Assembly (NCBI GenBank): GCA_030527015.1
Contig: JAUNBR010000047.1
Location: 1 to 34,586 of the forward strand
DNA from: Planctomycetia bacterium
GTDB taxonomy: Bacteria; Planctomycetota; Planctomycetia; Pirellulales; Thermoguttaceae
DNA length: 34,586 bases
Direction: 5' to 3'
Shown here: piece by piece, positions 7,461 to 16,640 of the stretch
How the letters are laid out: each line of letters starts with the position of its first letter
Numbering within the stretch: the first letter of the stretch is position 1
The notes under the pieces: generated by a model
The model's input: only the letters and a program-made list of their open reading frames with translations
The model's database searches: none
Told to the model about the DNA's origin: nothing
Translations under genes and position numbers: made by a program

Positions 7461-9011
7461 ATGAATGAAAATTTTAAAGATACTAAAAATTCGAAAAAAG
7501 AATGGCCTGTTACTAAAATTTTAGGTTCTATTTTCATTTTTTGTTTTGTTCATTTACCACATTTCATTTTTGCACAGAAAGAGATGCCAGATTCTCAGAA
7601 AATTTTCGTCACTCGCATAATTAAAATCATATGGATTTTAAGTTTTCTTTTACTTCTTCTTTTCTTGGAAATCCTTATCCCAGCAGAAAAAGATCTGAAG
7701 GCCAGATATTTTGGAATGCTCGTGGGTTCTTTTCATGGTGTCATTACTGCACTTTTTTCGATGATTTTTGTTTTTTGTTGGACTATTTTCAGTCAAAACA
7801 TTTTTCAAGATACTTTTTTCCAGGAAAAACACATGTCATTTATAACGAAATATAAAAATGATGACATTTTTTGGACTTACGGTAAAATTTTCCTCCGAAT
7901 CCTTATTCTGGCGTGCGGAAATATTTTTCTCGGTTTTCTTATCGGTGGGGAAATTGACGCGAAATACTGGCTTATGGAAAGTGGAAAAAATAAAAACTGC
8001 GGTATCCCTCTTTCTTCTCTCTCTGAATGGATACTGGGTATTTTTTGGTTTTTGTTTCTGGGATCTTATTTCTTTACGATGATCCGAAAAAACATAAAAG
8101 CTCCCCGTTTATGCACCAACTTAATTTTTTATATCCTTTTTTGCATAATCTGGACCATATGTATTTTCATGACCTCCAGATGTACAAATATTTTATCACA
8201 GCCCAATTTTTGTCTGAAACCAGTTTCCGTGGAAGAAGGAATTTATATTTATACGAATGATACGGCTTATGACGCCTTTCCTTTAAATATTTATACTTCC
8301 CGAATGAAAGGTTTTAATCATTCTGGATTATGTTTTCTCACTAAAAATCCTGAACAGGTAAATTCTTTCCTGGAAAAACATGATTTACCGAGAGTACATT
8401 TTCAGTATCTGGAAAGAGGATATTATATGAATGATTTAAATCTGGATATCCGAGATCATGACGGTTTAACGAATTTCGGCAGCAGAACATTTCTTTCCGA
8501 AGATCCTTTTCCTTTTGACGTAAACGGGTTTCGTTACTATTTATCAGGACGCTGGCCGAATGACCGATTATACCCTGCGGTAACGCTCTGCCGTGTGAAT
8601 GTAAAAGATCCTCTGACTGCCTGGGAAAAGGTGATTCGGTTTCGGAATGAATTTAACTCCAGATACCCTCACGGATTTATTTATAGCCCCATTCCGTACC
8701 AAGATAAATACACGCATCTGTATAACTGTAACTCGTTAATCGCTGGAATTTTAACGGAGATTCTGGAAATGGGGAACCGTTATGATTTTATGACAGACAC
8801 ACCGTGGGGATTCGGCGGCCAGAATGCCCAGGCAGGGCACTTTATGATGAACGATTTATGGAAACATGATCGGACAGCAGAAATCTCACAGCAGAGAGAA
8901 TGGATGGAAAAAGCACCATTTTCACAGCAGTCGTTTTATTACAGACTTTTACATCGAGATGGATGGCTTTTTAGATGGATGGGAAAAATCCATGACTCAG
9001 AAAAAGAATAA
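7461..9011 (+). CDS. Six-helix membrane protein with candidate permuted papain-like domain
   Basis: 516 residues from the ATG at 7461; an earlier in-frame ATG (7308) lies inside a repeat copy and adds only low-quality sequence. The first half has about six hydrophobic segments (for example ILGSIFIFCFVHLPHFIFA, IWILSFLLLLLFLEILIPA, ITALFSMIFVFCWTIF, LGIFWFLFLGSYFF, LIFYILFCIIWTICIF). From about residue 248 a soluble domain of about 268 residues follows. It contains His287 in FNHSGLCFL and Cys423 in YNCNSLIAGIL. His first, then an N-C motif at a helix start, is the order seen in circularly permuted NlpC/P60 (YiiX/LRAT-like) enzymes, which act on peptides or lipids; this is inference from two short motifs. 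The 5' half is markedly AT-rich. No Shine-Dalgarno site is seen. Not cotranscribed with obvious neighbours. Confidence 0.7.
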   Translation: MNENFKDTKNSKKEWPVTKILGSIFIFCFVHLPHFIFAQKEMPDSQKIFVTRIIKIIWILSFLLLLLFLEILIPAEKDLKARYFGMLVGSFHGVITALFSMIFVFCWTIFSQNIFQDTFFQEKHMSFITKYKNDDIFWTYGKIFLRILILACGNIFLGFLIGGEIDAKYWLMESGKNKNCGIPLSSLSEWILGIFWFLFLGSYFFTMIRKNIKAPRLCTNLIFYILFCIIWTICIFMTSRCTNILSQPNFCLKPVSVEEGIYIYTNDTAYDAFPLNIYTSRMKGFNHSGLCFLTKNPEQVNSFLEKHDLPRVHFQYLERGYYMNDLNLDIRDHDGLTNFGSRTFLSEDPFPFDVNGFRYYLSGRWPNDRLYPAVTLCRVNVKDPLTAWEKVIRFRNEFNSRYPHGFIYSPIPYQDKYTHLYNCNSLIAGILTEILEMGNRYDFMTDTPWGFGGQNAQAGHFMMNDLWKHDRTAEISQQREWMEKAPFSQQSFYYRLLHRDGWLFRWMGKIHDSEKE

Positions 9012-9374
9012 AAATATCATAAATTTCATGATATATCCTGGTTCCACGTAATTTCTGTTTTGTGTAGCTCTGAAAGCAGACATCTTCAGCGAAACAAAAA
9101 TGCCAAGAAAGCAGAATTTTATAGTATATCGGGTATAAATACTGAAAAATAGATATTTTCTTGCGTCCTGGAACTAAAATATTTTGTGTTTTGTACAGAT
9201 ACAAAATGTATATTATATTTCCCCGGAAATCTCTGAATGCCATTCCTTAAAAAACGAAAATTTAACACACCGAACAGGTACCATGCAGCAGAACGCTTGC
9301 GTTACTCATGATTTTCTGTTAAAATGATGTATATTATTTTTACTGGAAGTTTATTTTGCCCTCCTAAAAAGCTC
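9012..9374. other. Intergenic, 363 bp
   Basis: Holds the repeat copy at 9033-9137 and a small hairpin, ttttgta (9189-9195) pairing with tacaaaa (9200-9206). The RND gene promoter must lie here or further upstream; none is clear. Confidence 0.5.
9033..9137 (+). repeat. IGR105 full copy
   Basis: From atatcctggttccacgtaat to agtatatcgggtata. It begins about 20 bp after the stop codon of the membrane protein gene. Confidence 0.92.
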
Positions 9375-12300
9375 ATGGATTTTATAAAATTTTCTATTTA
9401 TAATCCCGTAAAAATTACAGTCGGGGTTATTCTTGTTCTTCTTTTTGGAGTGATCGCTCTGGATCAGATTCCCGTTCAATTAACGCCAGATGTGGATCGC
9501 CCGATCATTACCGTTTCGACTTCCTGGAGTGGACGCAGTCCGGAAGAAGTGGAGGAATCTATTATTCTGGAACAGGAAGAAAAACTGAAAGCGGTACAGG
9601 GACTGTGGAAAATGACGTCTTCCGCACGTCTGGGGCGTGCTTTCGTCACTCTGGAATTTAATGTGGGAACGGATAAATCGCGTGCCCTTCAGGAAGTGTC
9701 GAATCGTCTGAACGAAGTTCCAGATTATCCGGAAAACGTGGACCGGCCAGTCATTCGGATGCAGGATTCCGCCAGTGATGAAGCGATCGTTTACATGCTG
9801 CTGCAGTCCTCGGATCCGAATTTCCAGGTGGCGGAATTTTATGATTTCGCAGACCGTTTTGTAAAACCTCCGCTGGAAAGAATAGACGGTGTATCGGAAG
9901 TCGATTTACGTGGCGGGCGAGAACATCAGGTGGAAGTACGTTTTGACCCCTATAAACTGGCGCAGAGAGAAATCACGCCTGTCGAGCTGCGTGATGCGCT
10001 GAGATCTGATAACGTGAATGAATCCGCCGGAGACATGAGTTCCGGGCGCCTGTACACCCGATTTCGCATCCTGGGTCAGTATACTTCTCTGGAACCTCTG
10101 AAAAACACCGTGATTAAACGAGATAAAAACGGCGTCCCCATTCTTGTGAAAGATGTGGCGGACGTGGTACTGGTGCTGGCTAAAAGCACTTACTTTAATC
10201 AGAGTAAGGGCACCACGAGTATGTCTGTTTTCGTAAAACGTGAAACGGGCGCGAATGTTTTAAAAATCGTAGATGAAGTGAAACGGCGCGTGGAAGAGCT
10301 AAATGGCCCGAATGGTTTACTAAAACAGTATAAAAATGACAGATATGGATTAAAATTACTCATTACGTATGAGGATTCCGTATATATTCGCAGCGCGATT
10401 TCCCTGGTGACGGATAATTTACAGTCAGGCGGAATACTGGCCGTTCTGTGTTTACTGCTGTTTTTGCGCAGTCCACGCCCCACGATTATTATCGCGCTGG
10501 CGATTCCCATTTCTGTTATCGGAACATTCGTGGTACTCTGGGCCGCGGGAAGAAATTTAAATGTCATTTCACTGGCCGGCTTAAGTTTCGCGGTGGGAAT
10601 GGTCGTGGATAACGCGATCGTCGTTCTGGAAAATATAGATCGTCACCTGGGTATGGGTGAATCTATTAAAACCGCAGCATATAACGGAACGAAAGAAGTA
10701 TGGGGAGCGGTGCTTTCCTCGACTCTTACGACGATCGCCGTTTTCGCGCCGGTATTAACGATTCAAGAAGAATCCGGGCAGCTTTTTTACGATTTATCCC
10801 TGGCGATCTGTGCTTCCGTGGCCATCTCTCTGATCGTTTCGGTGACAGTCATTCCCGTGGCCAGCGCGTATATTTTAAAACCTCACAAAAAAACCTCGGG
10901 CATATTAAAACTTTTTGAAGCTTTAGGTGGACTCACATCTATTTTCGCAAAAATTCGCGACTCTTTTTCCTCTTTTCTGATGATACTTATGGCACGTTCT
11001 GCGGTGGGGGTGTGGACACGAATTATTATTATCGCCGTGGTCGTGGCGGCGTCCATCGGCCTGAGTATTTTCCTCATGCCTCCTGCAAGTTATCTGCCGA
11101 ATGGAAATAAAAATTTTGTTCGAGGAAGTCTGGTGACACCTCCAAGTTATTCTCTGATGCAGAGTTACACGATCGGACAGAGACTGGAGGACGCGCTGCG
11201 CCCGTACTGGGATGTGACGAATCCTGAAATGCAGGGAAAACGTGGTCCTTTATATGATTTTCAGACGGGGAAAGAGTATAAAGACATCCCGGTCTTAAAG
11301 GATTACTTTTTCGTGATTAATGACGGTTCTGTGTTTATGATGGGAATTAGTGGAGACCCGGAAAATGTGCAGCCGCTGGTGACTATTTTCGCGAACGCCA
11401 TGCGCGAGATTCCTGGTTCAGAGGGAAATCCTTCACAGTCCTCTATTTTTGGGCGTGGTTCAGGTTCTAATTCTGTGGAAGTGGAACTTTTTGCAGACGA
11501 CATGTCCCGATTAAAAGACAGCGCTTCTCGGCTTCAGCAGCGCCTGCGCGGCGTATTTTCACCATTCGCGGTGCAGTCCAGTCCACAAAATTTTAATGAA
11601 GCGGGCCCCGAACGGCAGTTAGTGGTGGATCAGATTCGGGCGAAAGATTTAAATTTAAGTATTTCGGATCTGGCCGTGGCCAGCCGGGCGATGATTGACG
11701 GTGCTTTCGTCGGAGATTTTAATTTTGACGGACTGAATATCGACATGATGATCGTGCGGGATCCGTCTGAACCGATAACACCATATACCTTTAAAAATCT
11801 TCCTTTAGCAGTAAGAGATGAAAATGGAAATTATTCGATTCTTCCTTTCGGCTCTTTAATGACGGAAGCAAAAGAAAATTCGACTCAGCAGATCCGAAGA
11901 ATTGAACAGCAGCGCGCGATTACACTAAACGTCCGTCCTCCTGCGAGTATGGCTCTGGAGGAAGCGGAAAACCTGATTCAGCAGCAGGTGGATATTTGCC
12001 GCGAATATGGTGAAATTTTACCTGGCATCACGATTCGGTTTTCCGGAAATTCAGACCGGCTGACACAGGTAAGAAATGCCATGATGGGAACATGGTCGGG
12101 CTTTAATCTGGAAACTCTGTATAATGTGGGATTAAGCCGGATTTTTCTTGCTCTGTTAATTACATATCTGTTAATGTCGGCGTTATTCGAGAATTTCATA
12201 TATCCTTTCGTGATTCTCTTTAGCGTACCCATGGCCGCGGTGGGCGGTTTCATCGGTCTGGCTCTGGTGCATTCCGTGGATGAATCCCAGCAGCTGGATG

Positions 12301-12680
12301 TACTGACCATGCTCGGCTTTATTATTTTAATCGGAATCGTGGTGAATAACGCGATTTTAATCGTGCATCAGGCTCTAAATTTCATGCGAGGAATCGGTGA
12401 AAGTGAAGAAGATATACGTGAACCACTTCCTCCGAAAGAGGCGATCTGTGAATCCGTACGCACGCGTATGCGCCCGATTTTCATGACGACTGGAACGAGT
12501 ATCTTCGGAATGCTTCCGCTGGTCATTTCCCCCGGCGCGGGCAGTGAATTATATCGTGGTCTGGGATCTGTCGTGCTGGGTGGTCTGGCGACTTCCACCA
12601 TTTTTACGCTGCTGGTGGTACCACTCCTTTTCAGTCTGGTGCTGGAACTGCGTGAAAAAAAAGAGGAAGGTAATGGGTAA
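9375..12680 (+). CDS. RND-family efflux pump inner membrane protein
   Basis: 1101 residues from the ATG at 9375, where MDFIKFSIYNPVKITVG aligns with the usual start of AcrB-type pumps; an upstream ATG (9324) would add 17 unlikely residues. RND pumps export drugs, lipids or metals using the proton gradient. Visible are TM1 (VGVILVLLFGVIALDQIPVQ), the first porter domain, the TM2-TM4 region with GMVVDNAIVVLENIDRHLG (Asp412, the proton-relay position; the usual second Asp is Asn here), a large second periplasmic half and TM8-TM12 ending near 1090. Length is slightly above AcrB. No membrane-fusion protein or TolC-like gene is adjacent, so the partners must be elsewhere or the pump works differently. 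The gene ends in a charged tail (ELREKKEEGNG). Confidence 0.93.
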   Translation: MDFIKFSIYNPVKITVGVILVLLFGVIALDQIPVQLTPDVDRPIITVSTSWSGRSPEEVEESIILEQEEKLKAVQGLWKMTSSARLGRAFVTLEFNVGTDKSRALQEVSNRLNEVPDYPENVDRPVIRMQDSASDEAIVYMLLQSSDPNFQVAEFYDFADRFVKPPLERIDGVSEVDLRGGREHQVEVRFDPYKLAQREITPVELRDALRSDNVNESAGDMSSGRLYTRFRILGQYTSLEPLKNTVIKRDKNGVPILVKDVADVVLVLAKSTYFNQSKGTTSMSVFVKRETGANVLKIVDEVKRRVEELNGPNGLLKQYKNDRYGLKLLITYEDSVYIRSAISLVTDNLQSGGILAVLCLLLFLRSPRPTIIIALAIPISVIGTFVVLWAAGRNLNVISLAGLSFAVGMVVDNAIVVLENIDRHLGMGESIKTAAYNGTKEVWGAVLSSTLTTIAVFAPVLTIQEESGQLFYDLSLAICASVAISLIVSVTVIPVASAYILKPHKKTSGILKLFEALGGLTSIFAKIRDSFSSFLMILMARSAVGVWTRIIIIAVVVAASIGLSIFLMPPASYLPNGNKNFVRGSLVTPPSYSLMQSYTIGQRLEDALRPYWDVTNPEMQGKRGPLYDFQTGKEYKDIPVLKDYFFVINDGSVFMMGISGDPENVQPLVTIFANAMREIPGSEGNPSQSSIFGRGSGSNSVEVELFADDMSRLKDSASRLQQRLRGVFSPFAVQSSPQNFNEAGPERQLVVDQIRAKDLNLSISDLAVASRAMIDGAFVGDFNFDGLNIDMMIVRDPSEPITPYTFKNLPLAVRDENGNYSILPFGSLMTEAKENSTQQIRRIEQQRAITLNVRPPASMALEEAENLIQQQVDICREYGEILPGITIRFSGNSDRLTQVRNAMMGTWSGFNLETLYNVGLSRIFLALLITYLLMSALFENFIYPFVILFSVPMAAVGGFIGLALVHSVDESQQLDVLTMLGFIILIGIVVNNAILIVHQALNFMRGIGESEEDIREPLPPKEAICESVRTRMRPIFMTTGTSIFGMLPLVISPGAGSELYRGLGSVVLGGLATSTIFTLLVVPLLFSLVLELREKKEEGNG

Positions 12681-12689
12681 CCGAAAAAT

Positions 12690-12806
12690 GGTAACGTATA
12701 AATCGAAAAACGGTAAAATGTAAATGAAAAACAGAAACGTGTCATGAAAAGGGGAACGTGTAAATGAAGTAAAAAACACGCGTAAACGTGTAAAAAAACG
12801 TGTATA
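12690..12806 (+). repeat. Degenerate short tandem repeat (aacgtgtaaatgaa-like)
   Basis: Just after the RND stop codon the sequence repeats variants of aacgtgtaaatgaaaa about six times (ggtaacgtataaat, ggtaaaatgtaaatgaaaa, agaaacgtgtcatgaaaa, gggaacgtgtaaatgaag, gtaaacgtgtaaaa, aaacgtgtata). Spacing is irregular. It runs into the repeat copy at 12802. No terminator hairpin is evident. Confidence 0.5.
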
Positions 12807-12906
12807 CTGGTTCCACTTTAGATTTCAGTTTTTTGCGGCTCTGAAAGCAGGCATTTTCAGCGGAGCTAACTGCCGGAGAAGCGGAACTTTAAAGTGGAAC
12901 CAGTAA
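12802..12906. repeat. IGR105 hybrid copy with two X ends
   Basis: It begins tactggttccacttta and ends with the exact complement, taaagtggaaccagta, so its outer 16 bp are a perfect inverted repeat. The inner right arm (ctgccggagaagcggaa) is still Y-type, showing that only the tip was replaced. Confidence 0.9.
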
Positions 12907-12909
12907 GAA

Positions 12910-12946
12910 GTCCCACAAAACATAATTTAAAATGGAATCCATAAAA
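12910..12946 (-). repeat. IGR105 X-arm fragment
   Basis: cccacaaaacataatttaaa then atggaatccataaa matches the inverted X end, directly following the hybrid copy. Confidence 0.6.
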
Positions 12947-12998
12947 AAATCAGTATAAAAAAGAACCTCAGTTTAAATTTACAGAAAAGGAGTATGTT

Positions 12999-14090
12999 AT
13001 GACATATGGTTTTGGAATCATCGGATGCGGAATGATAGCAAATTTCCACGCGAAAGCGATCGCTGACTGCCCAGACGCAAAATTAATTGGCTGTTATGAT
13101 GTTTACACCCCCAGCGCGGAACGCTTATCCGCCGCGACAGGATGTAAAGTTTACTCGAATTTAGACGAAATGCTGGAGAATCCTGAAATTCAGATCGTAA
13201 CGGTGGGCACTCCCAGCGGAGCACATCTGGATCCTGCGCTGGCGGCCGCACGAGCAAAAAAACATGTTATCGTGGAAAAACCACTGGAAATCACGCTGGA
13301 ACGCTGTGACGCGATCATTTCGGCATGTAAGGAAAACGGAGTAAAACTGGCGACCATTTTCCCGAGTCGGTTTCATAATTCCAGCTTACAGTTAAAAGCG
13401 GCGATAGACGCTGGGCGTTTTGGACGCCTGACGGTGGGTGACAGTTATGTGAAATGGTATCGGACTCAGGAATATTATGATAGCGGGGCATGGCGAGGCA
13501 CGTGGGCGCTGGACGGCGGAGGGGCTCTGATGAATCAGGCCATTCACAGCGTGGATTTACTGACGTGGCTGATGGGGCCAGTGGTGGAAATTCGGGCCAT
13601 GGTGGACTGCCTGGATCACGAAAGAATAGAAGTTGAGGACACGGCGGTGGCTGCCCTGCGTTTTGCCAGCGGAGCACTGGGCGTAATAGAGGCCAGCACG
13701 GCAATTTATCCAGGATACCTGAAAAAAGTGGAAATTCATGGCTCGAAAGGTTCCGCGACGATAGAGGAAGAGGATATTATTCGCTGGGAATTTATGGAAA
13801 AAATCGCGTCGGATGAAGAAATTTTCGAAAAAATGCGAAATAAAATAAGTAGTGGCGGCGGAGCAGCGGATCCGGCGGCGATCGGTCATCATGGCCATGC
13901 AAAACTTTTTGCGGATATGATTCGTGCCATTCAGACGAATACGGAACCAAAAATTAACGGAGCAGAAGGACGCCGTTCTGTGGAAATCATTCTCGGTATT
14001 TATGAATCCGCAGAAACGGGAAAGGCGATCACTCTTCCCATGAACAGTGATCCGGTCCTGGAATACAGAAAAAGTGGTGTAAAAAAATAA
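12999..14090 (+). CDS. Gfo/Idh/MocA family oxidoreductase
   Basis: 363 residues. It starts at an ATG preceded by AAGGAG with 7-nt spacing, one of the clearest ribosome binding sites here. The N-terminal Rossmann fold has the GIIGCGMIANFHAKAI dinucleotide loop (residues 6-21), and the family signature EKP is at 93-95. The C-terminal alpha/beta domain carries AIHSVDLLTWLMGP with the catalytic-region His and Asp. Members are NAD(P)-dependent dehydrogenases of sugars, sugar nucleotides or inositols. With the glycosyltransferase starting 16 bp after its stop codon it probably forms an operon, suggesting a role in making a modified sugar for surface glycan. Exact substrate unknown. Confidence 0.93.
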   Translation: MTYGFGIIGCGMIANFHAKAIADCPDAKLIGCYDVYTPSAERLSAATGCKVYSNLDEMLENPEIQIVTVGTPSGAHLDPALAAARAKKHVIVEKPLEITLERCDAIISACKENGVKLATIFPSRFHNSSLQLKAAIDAGRFGRLTVGDSYVKWYRTQEYYDSGAWRGTWALDGGGALMNQAIHSVDLLTWLMGPVVEIRAMVDCLDHERIEVEDTAVAALRFASGALGVIEASTAIYPGYLKKVEIHGSKGSATIEEEDIIRWEFMEKIASDEEIFEKMRNKISSGGGAADPAAIGHHGHAKLFADMIRAIQTNTEPKINGAEGRRSVEIILGIYESAETGKAITLPMNSDPVLEYRKSGVKK

Positions 14091-14106
14091 TGAAAGTCAG
14101 GCGGTA

Positions 14107-15363
14107 ATGAATTTTCTTGTTTTTACAGACGACTGGGGACGGCATCCTTCCAGCTGCCAGCACCTGATGCGTTTTTTCTTGGAAGAAGAAAAAGGACATC
14201 ATGTGATCTGGATGAATACGATCGGAACTCGGACTCCACGACTGGACTGGATCACCTTTCGTCGTGGTTTAGGAAAAATTTTTCAGTGGATGAAATGGAA
14301 ATCTGTGGAGGAAAGTGATTTCGTGGATGTACGTCCCATGATTTATCATCCACTGATGATTCCGTGGTTTCGTCGCCCGGTGGAACGGAAACTAAATCGG
14401 TTTCTGCTCCAGCGTGGAATACGCCGTGCGCTGAAAAATGTTCATGGCCCGGTAACCGCGGTCACGACATTACCCATTACGGCAGATTTAATCCCCAAAA
14501 CAGGACGGGATTCACACATTACTCGCTGGGTATATTACTGTGTGGATGATTGGAGTAAATGGCCCGGCGCGGATGGTAAAACCATGGAAATGATGGAAAA
14601 AGAACTTTTGCAGAAAGTAGACTTCGTAATTTCTGCCGGAGCGTCATTACAGGAACGCCTGAAATCGTATGGCAGGGACTCTGAATTACTGACGCATGGA
14701 GTGGATCTGAAACACTGGGGATTCTGTGAAGATACCGAGGATCCATTTTCATCAGCGAAGCATTTTCCAGGAGAAGAATATCTCGGAGAAAAAGATCCGC
14801 AGGCCGCGGTGCAAAAACTTCCGAATGATTCTTACGTAAAAGCGTTTTCATCAGAATTAGAAAGGCCTTTTTATACATTCTGGGGATTAATCGACGAAAG
14901 ACTGGACGTTCCGATGATTCTCCGACTGGCGAATGATATTTCGTCCGGAACGATTATTATCGCGGGGCCGGATGCTTCCCGAACGGTGGTTTCTGAACTT
15001 TCTCACCCAAGAATTTTTCTTCCCGGAAAGTTAAAGTATAAGGAACTCCCGCAGCTGGCAAAATGCTCTGATGTTTTGATCATGCCGTACCGTGATATTC
15101 CTGTAACGCGTCAGATGCAGCCATTAAAAATGACAGAATATTTAGCGTCAGGCCGCGCGGCCGTGATGCGGCGCCTGCCCGCCTGTCAGACCTGGGCAGA
15201 AGCAGCGGATCTGGTGGAAGACGCAGAAAGTTTTTCACAGATCGCTCAGCTGCGTGCCCAGACAGGACTTCCGGAAGAACAAAAAAATGCCAGAAAATGT
15301 ATCCGTTTTGAATCATGGGAGGAAAAATCCAGAAAATTTGAAAAAATGCTTCTAGAACAGTAA
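14107..15363 (+). CDS. Glycosyltransferase (GT-B, GT4-like)
   Basis: 418 residues. It starts 16 bp after the dehydrogenase, so the two are likely cotranscribed; AGGCGG sits very close to the ATG. The N-terminal half includes HVIWMNTIGTRTPRL and VYYCVDDWSKWPG, then VDFVISAGASLQERL, a pattern seen in bacterial exopolysaccharide glycosyltransferases. The C-terminal nucleotide-sugar domain has FYTFWGLIDERLD, IIIAGPDAS, IFLPGKLKYKELP and MPYRDIPVTRQMQPLKMTEYLASG, where the Pro-Leu-Lys-x-x-Glu stretch is the donor-binding loop. No signal peptide or transmembrane helix; presumably cytoplasmic and peripheral. A region of about 30 residues (about 219-250) has no clear counterpart. Donor and acceptor unknown. 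Confidence 0.85.
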   Translation: MNFLVFTDDWGRHPSSCQHLMRFFLEEEKGHHVIWMNTIGTRTPRLDWITFRRGLGKIFQWMKWKSVEESDFVDVRPMIYHPLMIPWFRRPVERKLNRFLLQRGIRRALKNVHGPVTAVTTLPITADLIPKTGRDSHITRWVYYCVDDWSKWPGADGKTMEMMEKELLQKVDFVISAGASLQERLKSYGRDSELLTHGVDLKHWGFCEDTEDPFSSAKHFPGEEYLGEKDPQAAVQKLPNDSYVKAFSSELERPFYTFWGLIDERLDVPMILRLANDISSGTIIIAGPDASRTVVSELSHPRIFLPGKLKYKELPQLAKCSDVLIMPYRDIPVTRQMQPLKMTEYLASGRAAVMRRLPACQTWAEAADLVEDAESFSQIAQLRAQTGLPEEQKNARKCIRFESWEEKSRKFEKMLLEQ

Positions 15364-15378
15364 CCGACAAATCATTTT

Positions 15379-15507
15379 TATACCCGATGCACGATGAATT
15401 TTATACCCGATACACTATAAAATTCCGCTTCACCGACATTTTTACTTCGCTGAAATGCCTGCTTTAAAAACTGCACGAAACGAAAATTTAAAGTGGAAAC
15501 ACTATAA
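15379..15507 (-). repeat. IGR105 copy with duplicated Y end
   Basis: A truncated Y end (tatacccgatgcacgatgaa, 15379-15400) is followed by a complete inverted copy from tatacccgatacactataaa at 15402 to aaagtggaaacactata. Confidence 0.88.
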
Positions 15508-15547
15508 TTTCTGGCCTGCAGCCCATATTTTCATGTGATTTCGTTTT

Positions 15548-15632
15548 CGTCAAAATTCCTGTGGTTTACACTTTCGCCACGCAGATAAGCGGCATTCAGT
15601 TTCATTTCCGTCAAAATTCCTGTGTTTTACAC
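15548..15632 (+). repeat. Short direct repeat pair
   Basis: Two copies of cgtcaaaattcctgtg(g/t)tttacac, at 15548-15571 and 15610-15632, 62 bp apart. Not part of the IGR105 consensus. Confidence 0.7.
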
Positions 15633-15685
15633 CGGAAGTATCCTTCGTGACAGCACAAAATAAAAATTAAAGTAAAATCATTTAT

Positions 15686-15815
15686 TAAACCTGATACACA
15701 CTATAAATTTCCGCTTCCCTGTCTGCCGACAGTCAGGCCGACATTTTTTGCTTCGCTGAAAAAACCTGTGCTTTCAGAGCCACATAAAACGGAAATTTAA
15801 TGGAAAACCAGATAA
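15686..15815 (-). repeat. IGR105 expanded copy, left flank of R-M cassette
   Basis: Inverted copy with the extra palindromic arm (gtctgccgacagtcaggccg). Its X arm, 15758-15808, is identical over 51 bp to 17619-17669, the right flank of the restriction-modification cassette. Confidence 0.92.
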
Positions 15816-15850
15816 TGTAAAATCAGGACAGCGCCCCTCGAACGACAAGA

Positions 15851-15867
15851 TATAATTTAAAGGAACT
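15851..15867 (+). promoter_or_regulatory. Possible -10 box and RBS of the R-M operon
   Basis: A perfect TATAAT at 15851-15856 is followed at once by AAAGGA (15860-15865), about 10 nt before the endonuclease ATG. No good -35 box is seen at normal spacing. If TATAAT is the -10, the leader is only about 15 nt. Confidence 0.4.
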
Positions 15868-15875
15868 ATTACACC

Positions 15876-16640
15876 ATGCGATACGAAGATATGATTTTCA
15901 AAATTCCTCAAGAATCTGAGACGTATCGAGATGATTCTGCTTTTGTTCTCAAACAAATAATAGCGATTCTTGATAGCAGAAAAGCTAAAGGAGATAATAA
16001 AATTATCATAAACACAAATTTAAAATTAGGATTACCGTTAGAGAACATTAATAAAATCGCCGGACCGATGATTGAAGCGTGGGCAGGAGAAGTTTTTGCC
16101 GGTATTCGTGATGAACAAAATAATGTATATAGCCTGATTCATGTCGAATCTCAAAAAAGATTAGGAATGGCAGATATCGTTCTACAATTTAAAAAAGGCG
16201 AACATGTTTTGACGGGAAATGTTGATGTCAAGGCGACTGCAAATGATATTCAAAATAGTGGGAAAGGTCCGAATATAACTTCTTTTTCTCGAATAAGAAC
16301 AGCATATGTAGTCGATCCAGACTATATGTTTATCATTTTATCAATTAAACACAAGGTATACTCTGAAAGAAACAGGGAGACATGTCTGGTCGACGGGGTT
16401 ATGGAAATCGTAGATTATCATGCTTATGATTTAAAGTTTATTAGTGATGCTGACATTAACTATAATCCTGCTCTTGGCACAGGCCAAATTCAAATTAAGG
16501 ATATTCATTATGTTACATATCAGTATCGCACCACATGGGAAATGTGTCAGTTATTAGACCAAAAATACCTTCACAGTTCAAAACGAACTATCGAAGATTT
16601 TTACAGGGAGGCAAGTAAGAATAAATGGATAAAGAACTAA
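15876..16640 (+). CDS. Probable Type II restriction endonuclease
   Basis: 254 residues. It lies directly upstream of, and overlaps by 16 bp, an adenine-specific DNA methyltransferase, the usual arrangement for a Type II system. It has a PD-(D/E)XK-like core: Asp100 in GMADIVLQF and Asp117-x-Lys119 in GNVDVKAT, 17 residues apart, with an upstream Glu in HVESQ. The spacing and hydrophobic strands around these residues fit this nuclease fold. I do not recognise the specific subfamily, so the recognition sequence is unknown. No signal peptide or membrane segment. Composition is AT-rich relative to flanking genes, consistent with transfer. It could alternatively be a solitary companion protein, but context makes endonuclease the best call. 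Confidence 0.75.
   Translation: MRYEDMIFKIPQESETYRDDSAFVLKQIIAILDSRKAKGDNKIIINTNLKLGLPLENINKIAGPMIEAWAGEVFAGIRDEQNNVYSLIHVESQKRLGMADIVLQFKKGEHVLTGNVDVKATANDIQNSGKGPNITSFSRIRTAYVVDPDYMFIILSIKHKVYSERNRETCLVDGVMEIVDYHAYDLKFISDADINYNPALGTGQIQIKDIHYVTYQYRTTWEMCQLLDQKYLHSSKRTIEDFYREASKNKWIKN

Larger units (their letters stand above)
15364..15875. other. Intergenic, 512 bp, left border of the R-M cassette
   Basis: Contains repeat copies at 15379-15507 and 15686-15815. Between them, a 23-24-bp direct repeat, cgtcaaaattcctgtg followed by (g/t)tttacac, occurs at 15548-15571 and 15610-15632. No gene is seen. Confidence 0.6.
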
